Assembly (NCBI GenBank): GCA_002391195.1 | Contig: DGRZ01000094.1 | Span: forward strand, 1-64,000 | Length of the DNA: 64,000 bases | Reading direction: 5' to 3' | DNA from: Fibrobacter sp. UBA4375 | GTDB lineage: Bacteria > Fibrobacterota > Fibrobacteria > Fibrobacterales > Fibrobacteraceae | Part shown: positions 57,003 through 64,000 of the stretch, piece after piece | Numbering within the stretch: position 1 is the first letter of the stretch | Layout: each line of letters opens with the position of its first letter | Notes under the pieces: model-generated | What the model was told of the DNA's origin: nothing | Seen by the model: only the letters and a program-made list of their open reading frames with translations | Database searches by the model: none | Translations under genes and position numbers: made by a program

Positions 57003-58139
57003 TTACACCCCAAAGAACTCATACACCTTATCGCAGATATACTCGATTTCTTCCGTTTTCAGCCCATAGAACATCGGCAAGCGAAGCAATCGGTTGCTTT
57101 CGTTGGTAGTGTAGCGATCTTCTCCGTGGAACCTGCCATAGCGCATACCTGCGGGCGACGAATGCAGGGGCACATAGTGGAATACGGCCAGAATTCCGTT
57201 ATACACCAAATGCTTCAAAAGTGCAGTACGCGTCTGCAAGTCTTCAACCTTCAGGTAAAACATGTGCGCGTTATGCGTACAATGTTCCGGAATGTACGGC
57301 AACTCGACCAGACCCTTTTCGGCAAGGGTCGCAAGCCTTTCACGATAGGCGTTCCAGCTCGCCATGCGGGTATCATTAATAATATCGGCACATTCCAGTT
57401 CGGCATAAAGGTAGGCTGCGTTCAATTCGCTCGGCAAATAGCTAGAACCGAGTTCAACCCAAGTGTATTTATCGACTTCACCGCGATGGAACTGGCAACG
57501 GTTCGTGCCTTTCTCACGGATGATCTCTGCACGGTCGTTGTACTTAGGATCGTTAATGAGCAGCGCTCCGCCTTCGCCCATGCTGTAGTTCTTGGTTTCG
57601 TGATAGCTGTAACAACCAAAGTCACCCAAGGAGCCGAGAGCGCGTCCCTTGTATGTCGCCATCATGCCCTGGGCGGCATCTTCGACCACGAACAGATTAT
57701 GGCGTTTCGCGATCTCGTTTATCTTGTCCATCTCGCAGCCGACTCCTGCATAGTGGACCGGCACGATTGCTTTCGTCTTTTCAGTAATAGCGTCTTCGAT
57801 GAGTTTTTCGTCCAAATTCATCGTATCGGGGCGAATGTCAACAAAAACGCATTTTGCCCCTTGCGACACAAACGCATCGGCAGTGCTCACGAACGTGAAC
57901 GAGGGCATAATCACCTCGTCGCCAGGAGCAATATTACACAGTCGAGCAGACATTTCGAGCGCATGCGTACAGCTGGTGGTCAGGAGCGCCTTCGCGGCCC
58001 CCGTATGCTTTTCAAGCCACTTGTGGCACAGGATGTTAAAAGTACCGTCTCCGCAGATTCGACCGCTCTCCACGGCCTGCTTCACGTAATCGAATTCCGT
58101 CCCTACAAAGGGAGGCTTGTTAAAAGGAATCTTCTGCAT
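57003..58139 (-). CDS. wecE: DegT/DnrJ-type sugar aminotransferase (WecE/RffA-like)
   Basis: 378 residues. PLP enzyme aminating a 4-keto-6-deoxy sugar nucleotide. Start IPFNKPPFVGTEFDYVKQAV, then SCTHALEMSARL, VEDAAQGMMATYKGRALGSL, the PLP lysine in YSYHETKNYSMGEGGALL (about residue 185), and GSSYLPSELNAAYL. Overall it is closest to WecE, which makes dTDP-4-amino-4,6-dideoxygalactose. TATATT lies 7 nt before the ATG, so it heads the operon, perhaps on a leaderless mRNA. Confidence 0.85.
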   Translation of the reverse strand: MQKIPFNKPPFVGTEFDYVKQAVESGRICGDGTFNILCHKWLEKHTGAAKALLTTSCTHALEMSARLCNIAPGDEVIMPSFTFVSTADAFVSQGAKCVFVDIRPDTMNLDEKLIEDAITEKTKAIVPVHYAGVGCEMDKINEIAKRHNLFVVEDAAQGMMATYKGRALGSLGDFGCYSYHETKNYSMGEGGALLINDPKYNDRAEIIREKGTNRCQFHRGEVDKYTWVELGSSYLPSELNAAYLYAELECADIINDTRMASWNAYRERLATLAEKGLVELPYIPEHCTHNAHMFYLKVEDLQTRTALLKHLVYNGILAVFHYVPLHSSPAGMRYGRFHGEDRYTTNESNRLLRLPMFYGLKTEEIEYICDKVYEFFGV

Positions 58140-58146
58140 ATTTGCA

Positions 58147-58152
58147 AATATA
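58147..58152 (-). promoter_or_regulatory. TATATT -10 box 7 nt before the wecE-like start
   Basis: On the minus strand TATATT TGCAAAT ATG. The expected transcription start falls on the start codon. No ribosome site is present. The divergent acyltransferase gene at 58178 also lacks a clear ribosome site and has TATCTT 8 nt upstream, so the 38-bp gap may hold two overlapping divergent promoters. Confidence 0.5.
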
Positions 58153-58177
58153 GTCTATTTTTCTATCTTTTTTACAA

Positions 58178-59269
58178 ATGACCAAGGAATTCATCGATTA
58201 TCGGATAATGCCTGCAGAAACGCAGATTGTGAAGGCCATTGCTATAATGGCAATGCTTATTCATCATCTATTTCTTGAACATCCAGAATATGGCGGGGCA
58301 ATCTATGGGTTGGCGAAAGCAGGCAAGGTTTGTGTTGCTTTGTTTGTCTTTTTATCGGGCTATGGAATGGCGACGACATTTCCTAAGCAAAGTAATAGCC
58401 GCATAAATTCAATCAAAACTTTTTTCTTTTTCTTGGGCAAACGATATATAAAATTTTATCTGAATTATTGGTTTGTTTTTTTTATTACTGTTCCAATAGG
58501 GGTTTTCCTTTTTGGGAGAACGTTAGAAGTTGCCTATGGAACCGATACTAATTTAATTATCAGTTTTATAAGGGATCTGTTTGGCCTACAAGGATTTGAT
58601 TCGTACAATATAACATGGTGGTTCAATGAACTCATCATCTCCCTTTGGCTGTTTTTCCCGCTGTTTTACCATTTAATGAAAAATGGAATCATTTCTATAT
58701 GCGTTTTAATATTTCTCTTTATTAATCCTTTTGGCATTTTACACTATCTAGAAGCATTTTCATTTTGCCTTTCAATATATGTTCTGCCATTTTGTATGGG
58801 AATATTCTTTGCACGTCATTCGAACAGTATAAATCGTTTATTAAATAGACTACGATCGCAATACGTTTTATGGGGGTCAATTCTTTTAACGGTATTTTTT
58901 GGGGCGCTGCGGGGATACCCCTTGGTGTCTTGGTTTTGTTATTCTCGAGTTGACCCTTTTATAACCATGTTCTTAGTATTGGCGGTTGTAAGCGTCTGCC
59001 GTGCAACAAGATTCAAGTTATCTTTTTTGCGCTATGTCGGAGGACATTCCATGAATATGTATTTAACACATACATTTATTCTAGGATATTTTGGTGGACA
59101 TTTAATTTATGCGATAAAGACGCCCATTTTGATGTTCCTTGCTGTTTTCGCGTCTTCTTTGCTTCTGTCGGTTGTTTTTGAGACAATTAAGAATAAAACG
59201 GGTTTTTATCAATTGCAAAACAAAATAATAAAAGTCATTTCATCGCAGATTTCTTCAAGTCGCAATTGA
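58178..59269 (+). CDS. Membrane O-acyltransferase (acyltransferase family 3)
   Basis: 363 residues and about ten membrane helices. N-terminus AETQIVKAIAIMAMLIHHLF with the family's conserved His-His pair, FVFLSGYGMATTF, and later YVGGHSMNMYLTHTFILGYF. Such proteins O-acetylate surface glycans using cytoplasmic acetyl-CoA. It is AT-rich and divergent from the aminotransferase operon, in the same locus. Its end overlaps the convergent gene by 35 nt. Confidence 0.85.
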   Translation: MTKEFIDYRIMPAETQIVKAIAIMAMLIHHLFLEHPEYGGAIYGLAKAGKVCVALFVFLSGYGMATTFPKQSNSRINSIKTFFFFLGKRYIKFYLNYWFVFFITVPIGVFLFGRTLEVAYGTDTNLIISFIRDLFGLQGFDSYNITWWFNELIISLWLFFPLFYHLMKNGIISICVLIFLFINPFGILHYLEAFSFCLSIYVLPFCMGIFFARHSNSINRLLNRLRSQYVLWGSILLTVFFGALRGYPLVSWFCYSRVDPFITMFLVLAVVSVCRATRFKLSFLRYVGGHSMNMYLTHTFILGYFGGHLIYAIKTPILMFLAVFASSLLLSVVFETIKNKTGFYQLQNKIIKVISSQISSSRN

Positions 59270-59942
59270 TGAATACGGCAGGAACCCAGGGAGCGAGGTA
59301 CTTGCGCCGGGTTTCAGGCGTGCCGAGGATGGGCCGGTGTGTTCCTTGAACAATAAACTGGACATCGGGGTGCTTGGCCGCCATCGCAGAGATTTCCCTT
59401 AGCAGGTTATGAAGCTTATCTCGGTCTCCCTCACGTGTACTGCGAGCCGTCCAGGCGATTCGGCTACTCGAACCTTCGGAAATAAGGGAATCTATTTTAG
59501 CGCATCCCGTTGAATCATCGCCGTCAATAACAACTCCATCCTTAAAGTCGCTTCCGTATTCTATCGATTCCGCAAAAGATGTTGTCTGGAACAGCCTCTT
59601 GTGAACGGCATAAGAACCACTTTTCCCGCCAAGCACCTGAAAGTCCGCTTCCAGAAGACTTTCGTCATAGGGAACGCCCCAACCGTCAACGAGAATCATG
59701 ACCAGCGGCTTAGCTGAATCCTGCAAAAGGCTCGCTAGCGGCTTTTCGTCCAGCACCTGATAGCGGTCTTTGTAATGTTGGGATAGTGAATCCGCACCGA
59801 ATGGTAATAAGTGCCAAGGGCCTTGACTCCAACCACCTCGTATAGAAATTCCCTTGTCTAGGTGCAAAATAGGCACGGATACAAGCGATGCCAGGAACAG
59901 GGAGAATAGCAGAAGATTAATGTTGCGTTTGTTCATCTTCAT
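59235..59942 (-). CDS. Exported protein resembling part of an alkaline-phosphatase-superfamily enzyme
   Basis: 235 residues with an N-terminal membrane anchor or signal (NINLLLFSLFLASLVSVPIL). The mature part has KPLVMILVDGWGVPYDESLL, like the first metal-binding strand of alkaline-phosphatase/phosphoglycerol-transferase folds, and PDVQFIVQGTHRPILGTPE, like a late metal-binding strand. It is short for that superfamily, so activity is doubtful. Its ATG overlaps the preceding gene by 26 nt, which implies coupling with the multi-pass membrane protein. Confidence 0.5.
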   Translation of the reverse strand: MKMNKRNINLLLFSLFLASLVSVPILHLDKGISIRGGWSQGPWHLLPFGADSLSQHYKDRYQVLDEKPLASLLQDSAKPLVMILVDGWGVPYDESLLEADFQVLGGKSGSYAVHKRLFQTTSFAESIEYGSDFKDGVVIDGDDSTGCAKIDSLISEGSSSRIAWTARSTREGDRDKLHNLLREISAMAAKHPDVQFIVQGTHRPILGTPETRRKYLAPWVPAVFINCDLKKSAMK

Positions 59943-61629
59943 TCTCCCGAATGCGGTACTTGAGCAACTTAATGTTACCGAAATTCATCAGCGAATCTGT
60001 TTTTAATTGCGTATGATAATGAATTTTGTAAAAAGGAGCCGGGGACAAGGCCGTCGCCTCGGAAATCATATAGACATTGTCCTTTGTCACATCCTTGATA
60101 AGGTTCGTTACGCCCCTCTTTTCTAGTTCCCGCTCTATCGCGGGCAAATACATGTTCCAGTAACCCGTAGAATGAATATTGTTCCAGCTGCCCGGTTCAA
60201 CGGCAGAAAAAACATAATCTATTTTACGCGAAAATTCTTTATAACGCTCAAACGGCAGGAGGAATACATCATCAGGATGCTCTTTTGTGTAAGAAAGGAA
60301 TTTTGACCAGTCTTCTTGCGTTCCAGATGTGGGCCGTGCCGCTTTTGTAGCTGCCGCCATTTTGTCAAAATAGATATTTATACCTAAAATAATAAGACTT
60401 GAAATGCCGACTATTGAGGCTGTTTTCAGGAAAAGCTTTGTTTGTTTTTTATCCAGAATGTCGTTTTTGTCGACGAAAAAGAGAACAAAAACAACGGCCA
60501 GGGCCCATATCCCAACCTCTACGTGGTCAACAACCCTACTCACCAAAAGTAGATATGTGTATGGGATAGCAATAAGTCCTACGGATACCCATGGTACCCA
60601 CCAATTACGCTTGTTAGAAAAGAATATTAGAGCTAGGCAAAGAAGCGCCCAGCACCATGTACTTCCACGCATCAAGGAGTCCGAAAATACAAGTACAAGC
60701 GCAGCCGGAAACTTCGCATAATTCGGCTCGTAGCGATGTCTATCTGCGATTTCAATCAAATGCCTCATGCTATCCAGCGAAAAGACGTTCTTGTCGTAAA
60801 AGTACCATGCCTGTAGGTAAGTGAGGTCAAGGCTGTTCAAGCCCCGTTCCTCCAATTCCGCTTCAAAAGATTTGTCATCGTAAAAAGCGCCGTCACCAAA
60901 ATAGGCGCGGGGGCCCTGATACGCGGCATAGAATTCGTAATCTCCCTTGTAATGCTCGGAGTCAAACTTGCCAAGCGCTACATAGGCAAAGGCGAGAACG
61001 ACCAAAGCGATTAACGATGATTTCCAGATTGTTTTTAACTGTATGAATGTGAAGAACAGGAGCGCCGCGAGGGTAGGCATCCCTACTAGGAACATCTCCT
61101 TTCGGAACACGAAACCGGCAAGCATCAATACGATTCCACAGATTAAATGGTTGCGCTTCTTTTCTGCATTGCCAATGGCGAAAAACAGTATGCCTGCCGC
61201 AGTGGCGATGCCCGCACATTGGGTAAATGCTACATGCAAATAGAAATCGGGCGAGACACAGGCCAGCAATAAAAAGGCCAATACTCCCCCCGCCCTTTTG
61301 CCAAACCGATTGAGAACGACATAGCATAGCGCCGTGAAAGATGCAAAAACTGTAAAGTACTGAAACACGGAGTACCAGCTTACGCTTGGCAGTACGGCAT
61401 AGAATGGGCGCAGGAAATATCCGTAAACGACATTGACGAAATACATGTGCACATCGTATTCCCCTCCATATGCACCTGTCAGTACGGCAGACATAAAAAA
61501 ATCATCTCGCGAAGAAAACTTCCCGTCTCCAATAACGAGAGCGATCGCAAGAACGACAATGTTCAAACAGACCGCAAAAAAAAGCGACGAACGGCACAGC
61601 TTGTTTATGGCAGGGATGTCCTTGAGCAT
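59917..61629 (-). CDS. Multi-pass membrane protein (GT-C or polymerase-like)
   Basis: 570 residues with about 11-12 membrane helices up to residue 415 and a soluble C-terminal domain of about 150 residues. No catalytic motif is recognised with certainty. The plan (many helices, a large loop around residues 205-270, extracytoplasmic tail) resembles GT-C glycosyltransferases or polysaccharide polymerases. A role in this surface-glycan locus is inference from context. TATATT lies 6 nt upstream of the ATG, again without a ribosome site. Confidence 0.6.
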   Translation of the reverse strand: MLKDIPAINKLCRSSLFFAVCLNIVVLAIALVIGDGKFSSRDDFFMSAVLTGAYGGEYDVHMYFVNVVYGYFLRPFYAVLPSVSWYSVFQYFTVFASFTALCYVVLNRFGKRAGGVLAFLLLACVSPDFYLHVAFTQCAGIATAAGILFFAIGNAEKKRNHLICGIVLMLAGFVFRKEMFLVGMPTLAALLFFTFIQLKTIWKSSLIALVVLAFAYVALGKFDSEHYKGDYEFYAAYQGPRAYFGDGAFYDDKSFEAELEERGLNSLDLTYLQAWYFYDKNVFSLDSMRHLIEIADRHRYEPNYAKFPAALVLVFSDSLMRGSTWCWALLCLALIFFSNKRNWWVPWVSVGLIAIPYTYLLLVSRVVDHVEVGIWALAVVFVLFFVDKNDILDKKQTKLFLKTASIVGISSLIILGINIYFDKMAAATKAARPTSGTQEDWSKFLSYTKEHPDDVFLLPFERYKEFSRKIDYVFSAVEPGSWNNIHSTGYWNMYLPAIERELEKRGVTNLIKDVTKDNVYMISEATALSPAPFYKIHYHTQLKTDSLMNFGNIKLLKYRIRENEDEQTQH

Positions 61630-61661
61630 ATCACTAATATAAATTTTTTTCCGTATGCAGG

Positions 61662-62528
61662 CTAAAGCTTGTTGAACTTTCTCATTTCTTTGTCCAGGAA
61701 CGGATCCACGAATTTTGCATAAATCAACGTTGTTTCCAGATTCCGGTGGCCGAGCAGCTTGCTTGTAGCGGGGAGCGGGATTCCTAGTGTTATGCAGGTC
61801 GTGGCGAAGGTGTGCCGAGCCAAGTGGCAGTGGATGTACTTGCCGTGTCCGAGTTTTTGAGCCGCACTGCGCAACGACCTGTTGAAGTACGAGTTCTCGA
61901 CCACCCTAAATATTGGGTCGTTTGACATTTTTTCGGGCAGCAACAAGCGAGCCTGCACCGGGATAGGAATGTACACCGGATCGCCGGTCTTGTGCATCTG
62001 CTTGCGGATTTTCCAGTCGAAAATTTCGTTGCCGTTTAACGTTTTCAAATCGCTGTAGCGCAATCCGGTAAAGCAACTGAACAAAAAGACCCGCATGGTG
62101 TCCTGTTCTGTTTGCGTCAGGAACCTCCTCTTTTCCTCAAAACTCAGATAAAGGCTTTTGAGTTCGCGCTTTGTCAGGAAACCTCTACGGGTGTAAACCC
62201 GTCCAATCTTGATTTTGTCAAACGGGTTAACCTTCAATAGTCCGTCTTGAAACATCCGGTTTGTAAAATTCCTGAAAACGGAAAGGGCTTTGTTTATGGT
62301 ACTCTGCTTGTTGCCTTGCTGAATCAGGTAAGTCTTGTATTCCTGTACCAGTTCGGTGGTTACGTTTTCGCACTCCAAATCTGGGCAAAATTTTGAAATT
62401 TTCTTCAAATTCCAGTAGTAGGCCCGCACCGAAAGCGGCGCAAGATTGTATTTTTCCTTGTCCAAATACTGCATTGCGGTATCAAAAAAGAGCATTGGGA
62501 TTCCTTTGTTTTTTTTGTTCCGGACCAT
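61662..62528 (-). CDS. Tyrosine recombinase / integrase
   Basis: 288 residues from the ATG at 62528; an ATG at 62495 with an AAAGGAATCCC site fits better and gives 277. A SAM-like N-terminal core-binding domain (LAPLSVRAYYWNLKKISKFC) precedes the catalytic domain with FTGLRYSDLKTL (Arg), HLARHTFATTCITLGIPL (His, Arg), LLGHRNLETTLIY (His, Tyr nucleophile). It resembles Bacteroides-type conjugative-element integrases. It abuts a 5'-truncated pilin gene, and no partner mobile genes are in view. Confidence 0.88.
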   Translation of the reverse strand: MVRNKKNKGIPMLFFDTAMQYLDKEKYNLAPLSVRAYYWNLKKISKFCPDLECENVTTELVQEYKTYLIQQGNKQSTINKALSVFRNFTNRMFQDGLLKVNPFDKIKIGRVYTRRGFLTKRELKSLYLSFEEKRRFLTQTEQDTMRVFLFSCFTGLRYSDLKTLNGNEIFDWKIRKQMHKTGDPVYIPIPVQARLLLPEKMSNDPIFRVVENSYFNRSLRSAAQKLGHGKYIHCHLARHTFATTCITLGIPLPATSKLLGHRNLETTLIYAKFVDPFLDKEMRKFNKL

Positions 62529-62547
62529 CCAGAAACAGGGGACAAAG

Positions 62548-62871
62548 TTAGGACTATTACTCAGAGTGCGTTTAGCAGGAACCTACGTGCATATGCAGGA
62601 TGCTTGGGTGGTAGACCAGGGCAAAGAGGGTTCCTGGGCTAACATTGGCTACACGGCACCCACTTCCAAAAACATCACTTACACCGAAGGAAGCGCGGCT
62701 ACCGCTTTCCAGGCGGGACCGAATACAGACAACTGGAATCCCAGCGGTTGCACGGGTACTGGCGCATGGAAAATTGGCGTGAGTGTATCTGGAACCACAG
62801 CGACCTACACACCGAGTACCACCTGCGCTTCATTGACTCCGAACTTCACGAGCATCGGTACCAGCAACTAA
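62548..62871 (+). pseudogene. 5'-truncated type IV pilin-like gene
   Basis: The frame encodes RLAGTYVHMQDAWVVDQGKE, then GSWANIGYTAPTSKN and a C-terminal domain with one Cys pair (SGCTGTG...STTCASL), ending IGTSN with TAA at 62869. It looks like the globular part of a pseudopilin. The N-terminal prepilin helix is missing, and the integrase gene lies head-to-head at the break (about 62530-62560). A strong terminator follows. Confidence 0.65.
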
Positions 62872-62894
62872 CAGCATTGCTAAAAAACGCAAAG

Positions 62895-62925
62895 AGCACT
62901 CCCTCCACGGGAGTGCTTGTTTTAT
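62895..62925 (+). terminator. Terminator after the pilin remnant
   Basis: A perfect 9-bp stem AGCACTCCC (62895-62903) / GGGAGTGCT (62909-62917) with a 5-nt loop is followed by TGTTTTAT. It confirms that the pilin frame was once an expressed gene. Confidence 0.85.
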
Positions 62926-62953
62926 ATGTGGGCAACAACAAAGGAAACATTTT

Positions 62954-64000
62954 TCATTTGAACAATTCTCGCGAAATTTCTTCGCGGTGGTTCTCGCGAA
63001 CGCCACAGTCCTTCGCGATTTCGTCCCAACATGCAACGGCATCTTCAACCTGGTCCATGATTCCTGCATACTTGCGGATTCCGACGCGTTCCGCCACAGT
63101 CTTTAGGTCATCGCGCGTGATATTTTCCTGTTTCATGTTCACAGACATCTGGTGACGATTTATCCAGCGGCTCCTCGGATTGTTGGCATAGCACAGGTCA
63201 TATGCAGGAGCAAGTTTCCAATTCCCAGATTCGTCCATCAAGAAAGATATGTTCTTGGTGTGGTCGTCATTGTTCTTCGCCAAAACATTAAAAACCATAC
63301 AGCGAAACACATCCTCGTCGGCCTTGGCGTCGAGCCCGAGTTTGCGCATAGCGGCAAAGGCGTCTTCATAGGAATGGCGAGTGTCACGGTCCAGGTGGGT
63401 CAAGGCCGCAAGCGTCTGCATGTGCAGCTTGGACCCGTCGGACCAACGGTCAAAACGCCTGGTCATAAAGTGACAACCGCTGCTATCTTCAAGAATGCGG
63501 CTTTCGCTCATGCGGATTCCGGCTCGTAGCGCCATCTTGTAGTACGCATATTCCACATTGCCTATCCCACGGGGAATTTCGGTAACGCTGTCATGTTCGC
63601 GATAGCTTACGCCGTCGAACTTGAGCAGCCAATAGCCGAACCCCTTTGGCGCAGGGACCTGACCACTGCGCACCTCACCCGAGGATTCGTTATAGGCAAT
63701 AATCGCTTTTGGTTTTGCGCCGCCGGCAGAAGTGCCGACTCGCAAGATGTCGTATAGGGTCTTGTCCTGCTGCACAAGTTTTTCCCTAAATTTTTCACGG
63801 TCCCGAAAAACGCTCTCGGCCAGCTTTACGAGATCGTCCACAAGAATTTCCGTGGATTCGTCAAGCCCCGATGTAGGCAGGCTGGGTTCAAATTCCAAGG
63901 CTCCCATAGAGCGCTTACCAACATAGCACAAGCGTTCCAAGGGAGTTACCGTCTCTAGCGGACGGCCCATGGTCTGGAACCATTCCGAGATAATCTGATC
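62954..64000 (-). CDS. hipA: HipA-type serine/threonine kinase toxin (5' end outside window)
   Basis: At least 348 residues; the frame is open to the window edge (DQIISEWFQT precedes the first internal Met). HipA landmarks are GTSAGGAKPKAI (N-lobe glycine-rich loop), GFGYWLLKFDG, HFMTRRFDRWSDG, NNDDHTKNISFLMD (catalytic loop with the H-N-D set) and LAPAYDLCYA (metal-binding Asp). HipA phosphorylates glutamyl-tRNA synthetase in E. coli and is held by HipB. The hipB partner would lie beyond the window. No truncation is seen at the C-terminus. Confidence 0.9.
   Translation of the reverse strand, partial: DQIISEWFQTMGRPLETVTPLERLCYVGKRSMGALEFEPSLPTSGLDESTEILVDDLVKLAESVFRDREKFREKLVQQDKTLYDILRVGTSAGGAKPKAIIAYNESSGEVRSGQVPAPKGFGYWLLKFDGVSYREHDSVTEIPRGIGNVEYAYYKMALRAGIRMSESRILEDSSGCHFMTRRFDRWSDGSKLHMQTLAALTHLDRDTRHSYEDAFAAMRKLGLDAKADEDVFRCMVFNVLAKNNDDHTKNISFLMDESGNWKLAPAYDLCYANNPRSRWINRHQMSVNMKQENITRDDLKTVAERVGIRKYAGIMDQVEDAVACWDEIAKDCGVRENHREEISRELFK

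Overview
The window looks like a chromosomal segment of a Fibrobacter-type (Fibrobacteres) gut or rumen cellulose degrader. This is inferred from gene content and not from a marker gene search. The support is: two tandem secreted GH44-like glycanases with a C-terminal domain that resembles a type IX secretion sorting domain, a lipidated CotH-like protein, several beta-barrel or lipoprotein genes, a fibrobacterial-looking pilin remnant, and recurrent TATATT promoter boxes lying 6-9 nt upstream of start codons. No tRNA, rRNA or CRISPR array was seen.

Layout. 1-1821 is the 3' part of leuS. 1822-6840 is an accessory patch: a DUF234-type ATPase, an AbiEi antitoxin without toxin, a DUF3800 protein, a VapB-like antitoxin with a VapC remnant, and three copies of a gene for a 50-residue hydrophobic protein that separate these modules. 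It closes with an internally deleted second copy of the leuS 3' end. 6981-37098 is mostly core genome: envelope proteins, a BASS transporter, HD-GYP and degenerate GGDEF and EAL-HDOD signalling proteins, rpmH-rnpA-yidD-yidC, rnr, plsC, pyrC, mlaFE, engB, recR, hisEG, metY, cysK, the GH44 pair and a flavodoxin-like lipoprotein.

37220-44333 is a second, AT-richer accessory patch: an XRE-ImmA/IrrE regulator, a DUF4143 ATPase, a RhuM-PLD protein and a two-gene ATPase plus nuclease-like pair. It contains a 253-bp MITE with an 8-bp target duplication and two truncated copies of a small-multidrug-resistance-like gene.

44334-61629 is a surface-polysaccharide locus in two convergent operons. The plus-strand operon (44507-51396) encodes an IspD/TarI-like cytidylyltransferase, a TarJ-like dehydrogenase, a pentulose-phosphate epimerase, a LicD-family transferase, a flippase, UDP-galactopyranose mutase and a glycosyltransferase. 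Together these suggest a CDP-pentitol route feeding a phospho-pentitol transferase. The minus-strand operon (58139-51379) encodes a WecE-like aminotransferase, a polyprenyl-type glycosyltransferase, a GNAT acyltransferase, two acyl carrier proteins, a KAS III-like enzyme, an FkbH-like protein and another glycosyltransferase. Together these suggest an amino-deoxysugar carrying an unusual carrier-protein-derived acyl group. A membrane O-acyltransferase and two further envelope genes follow.

The right end holds a tyrosine recombinase abutting a 5'-truncated pilin gene, and a HipA kinase cut by the window edge.

Two repeat themes run through the intergenic DNA. One is GTCATCC/GGATGAC-type palindromes near gene ends. 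The other is a set of 7-bp-period arrays, one of which lies inside the yidC coding sequence.
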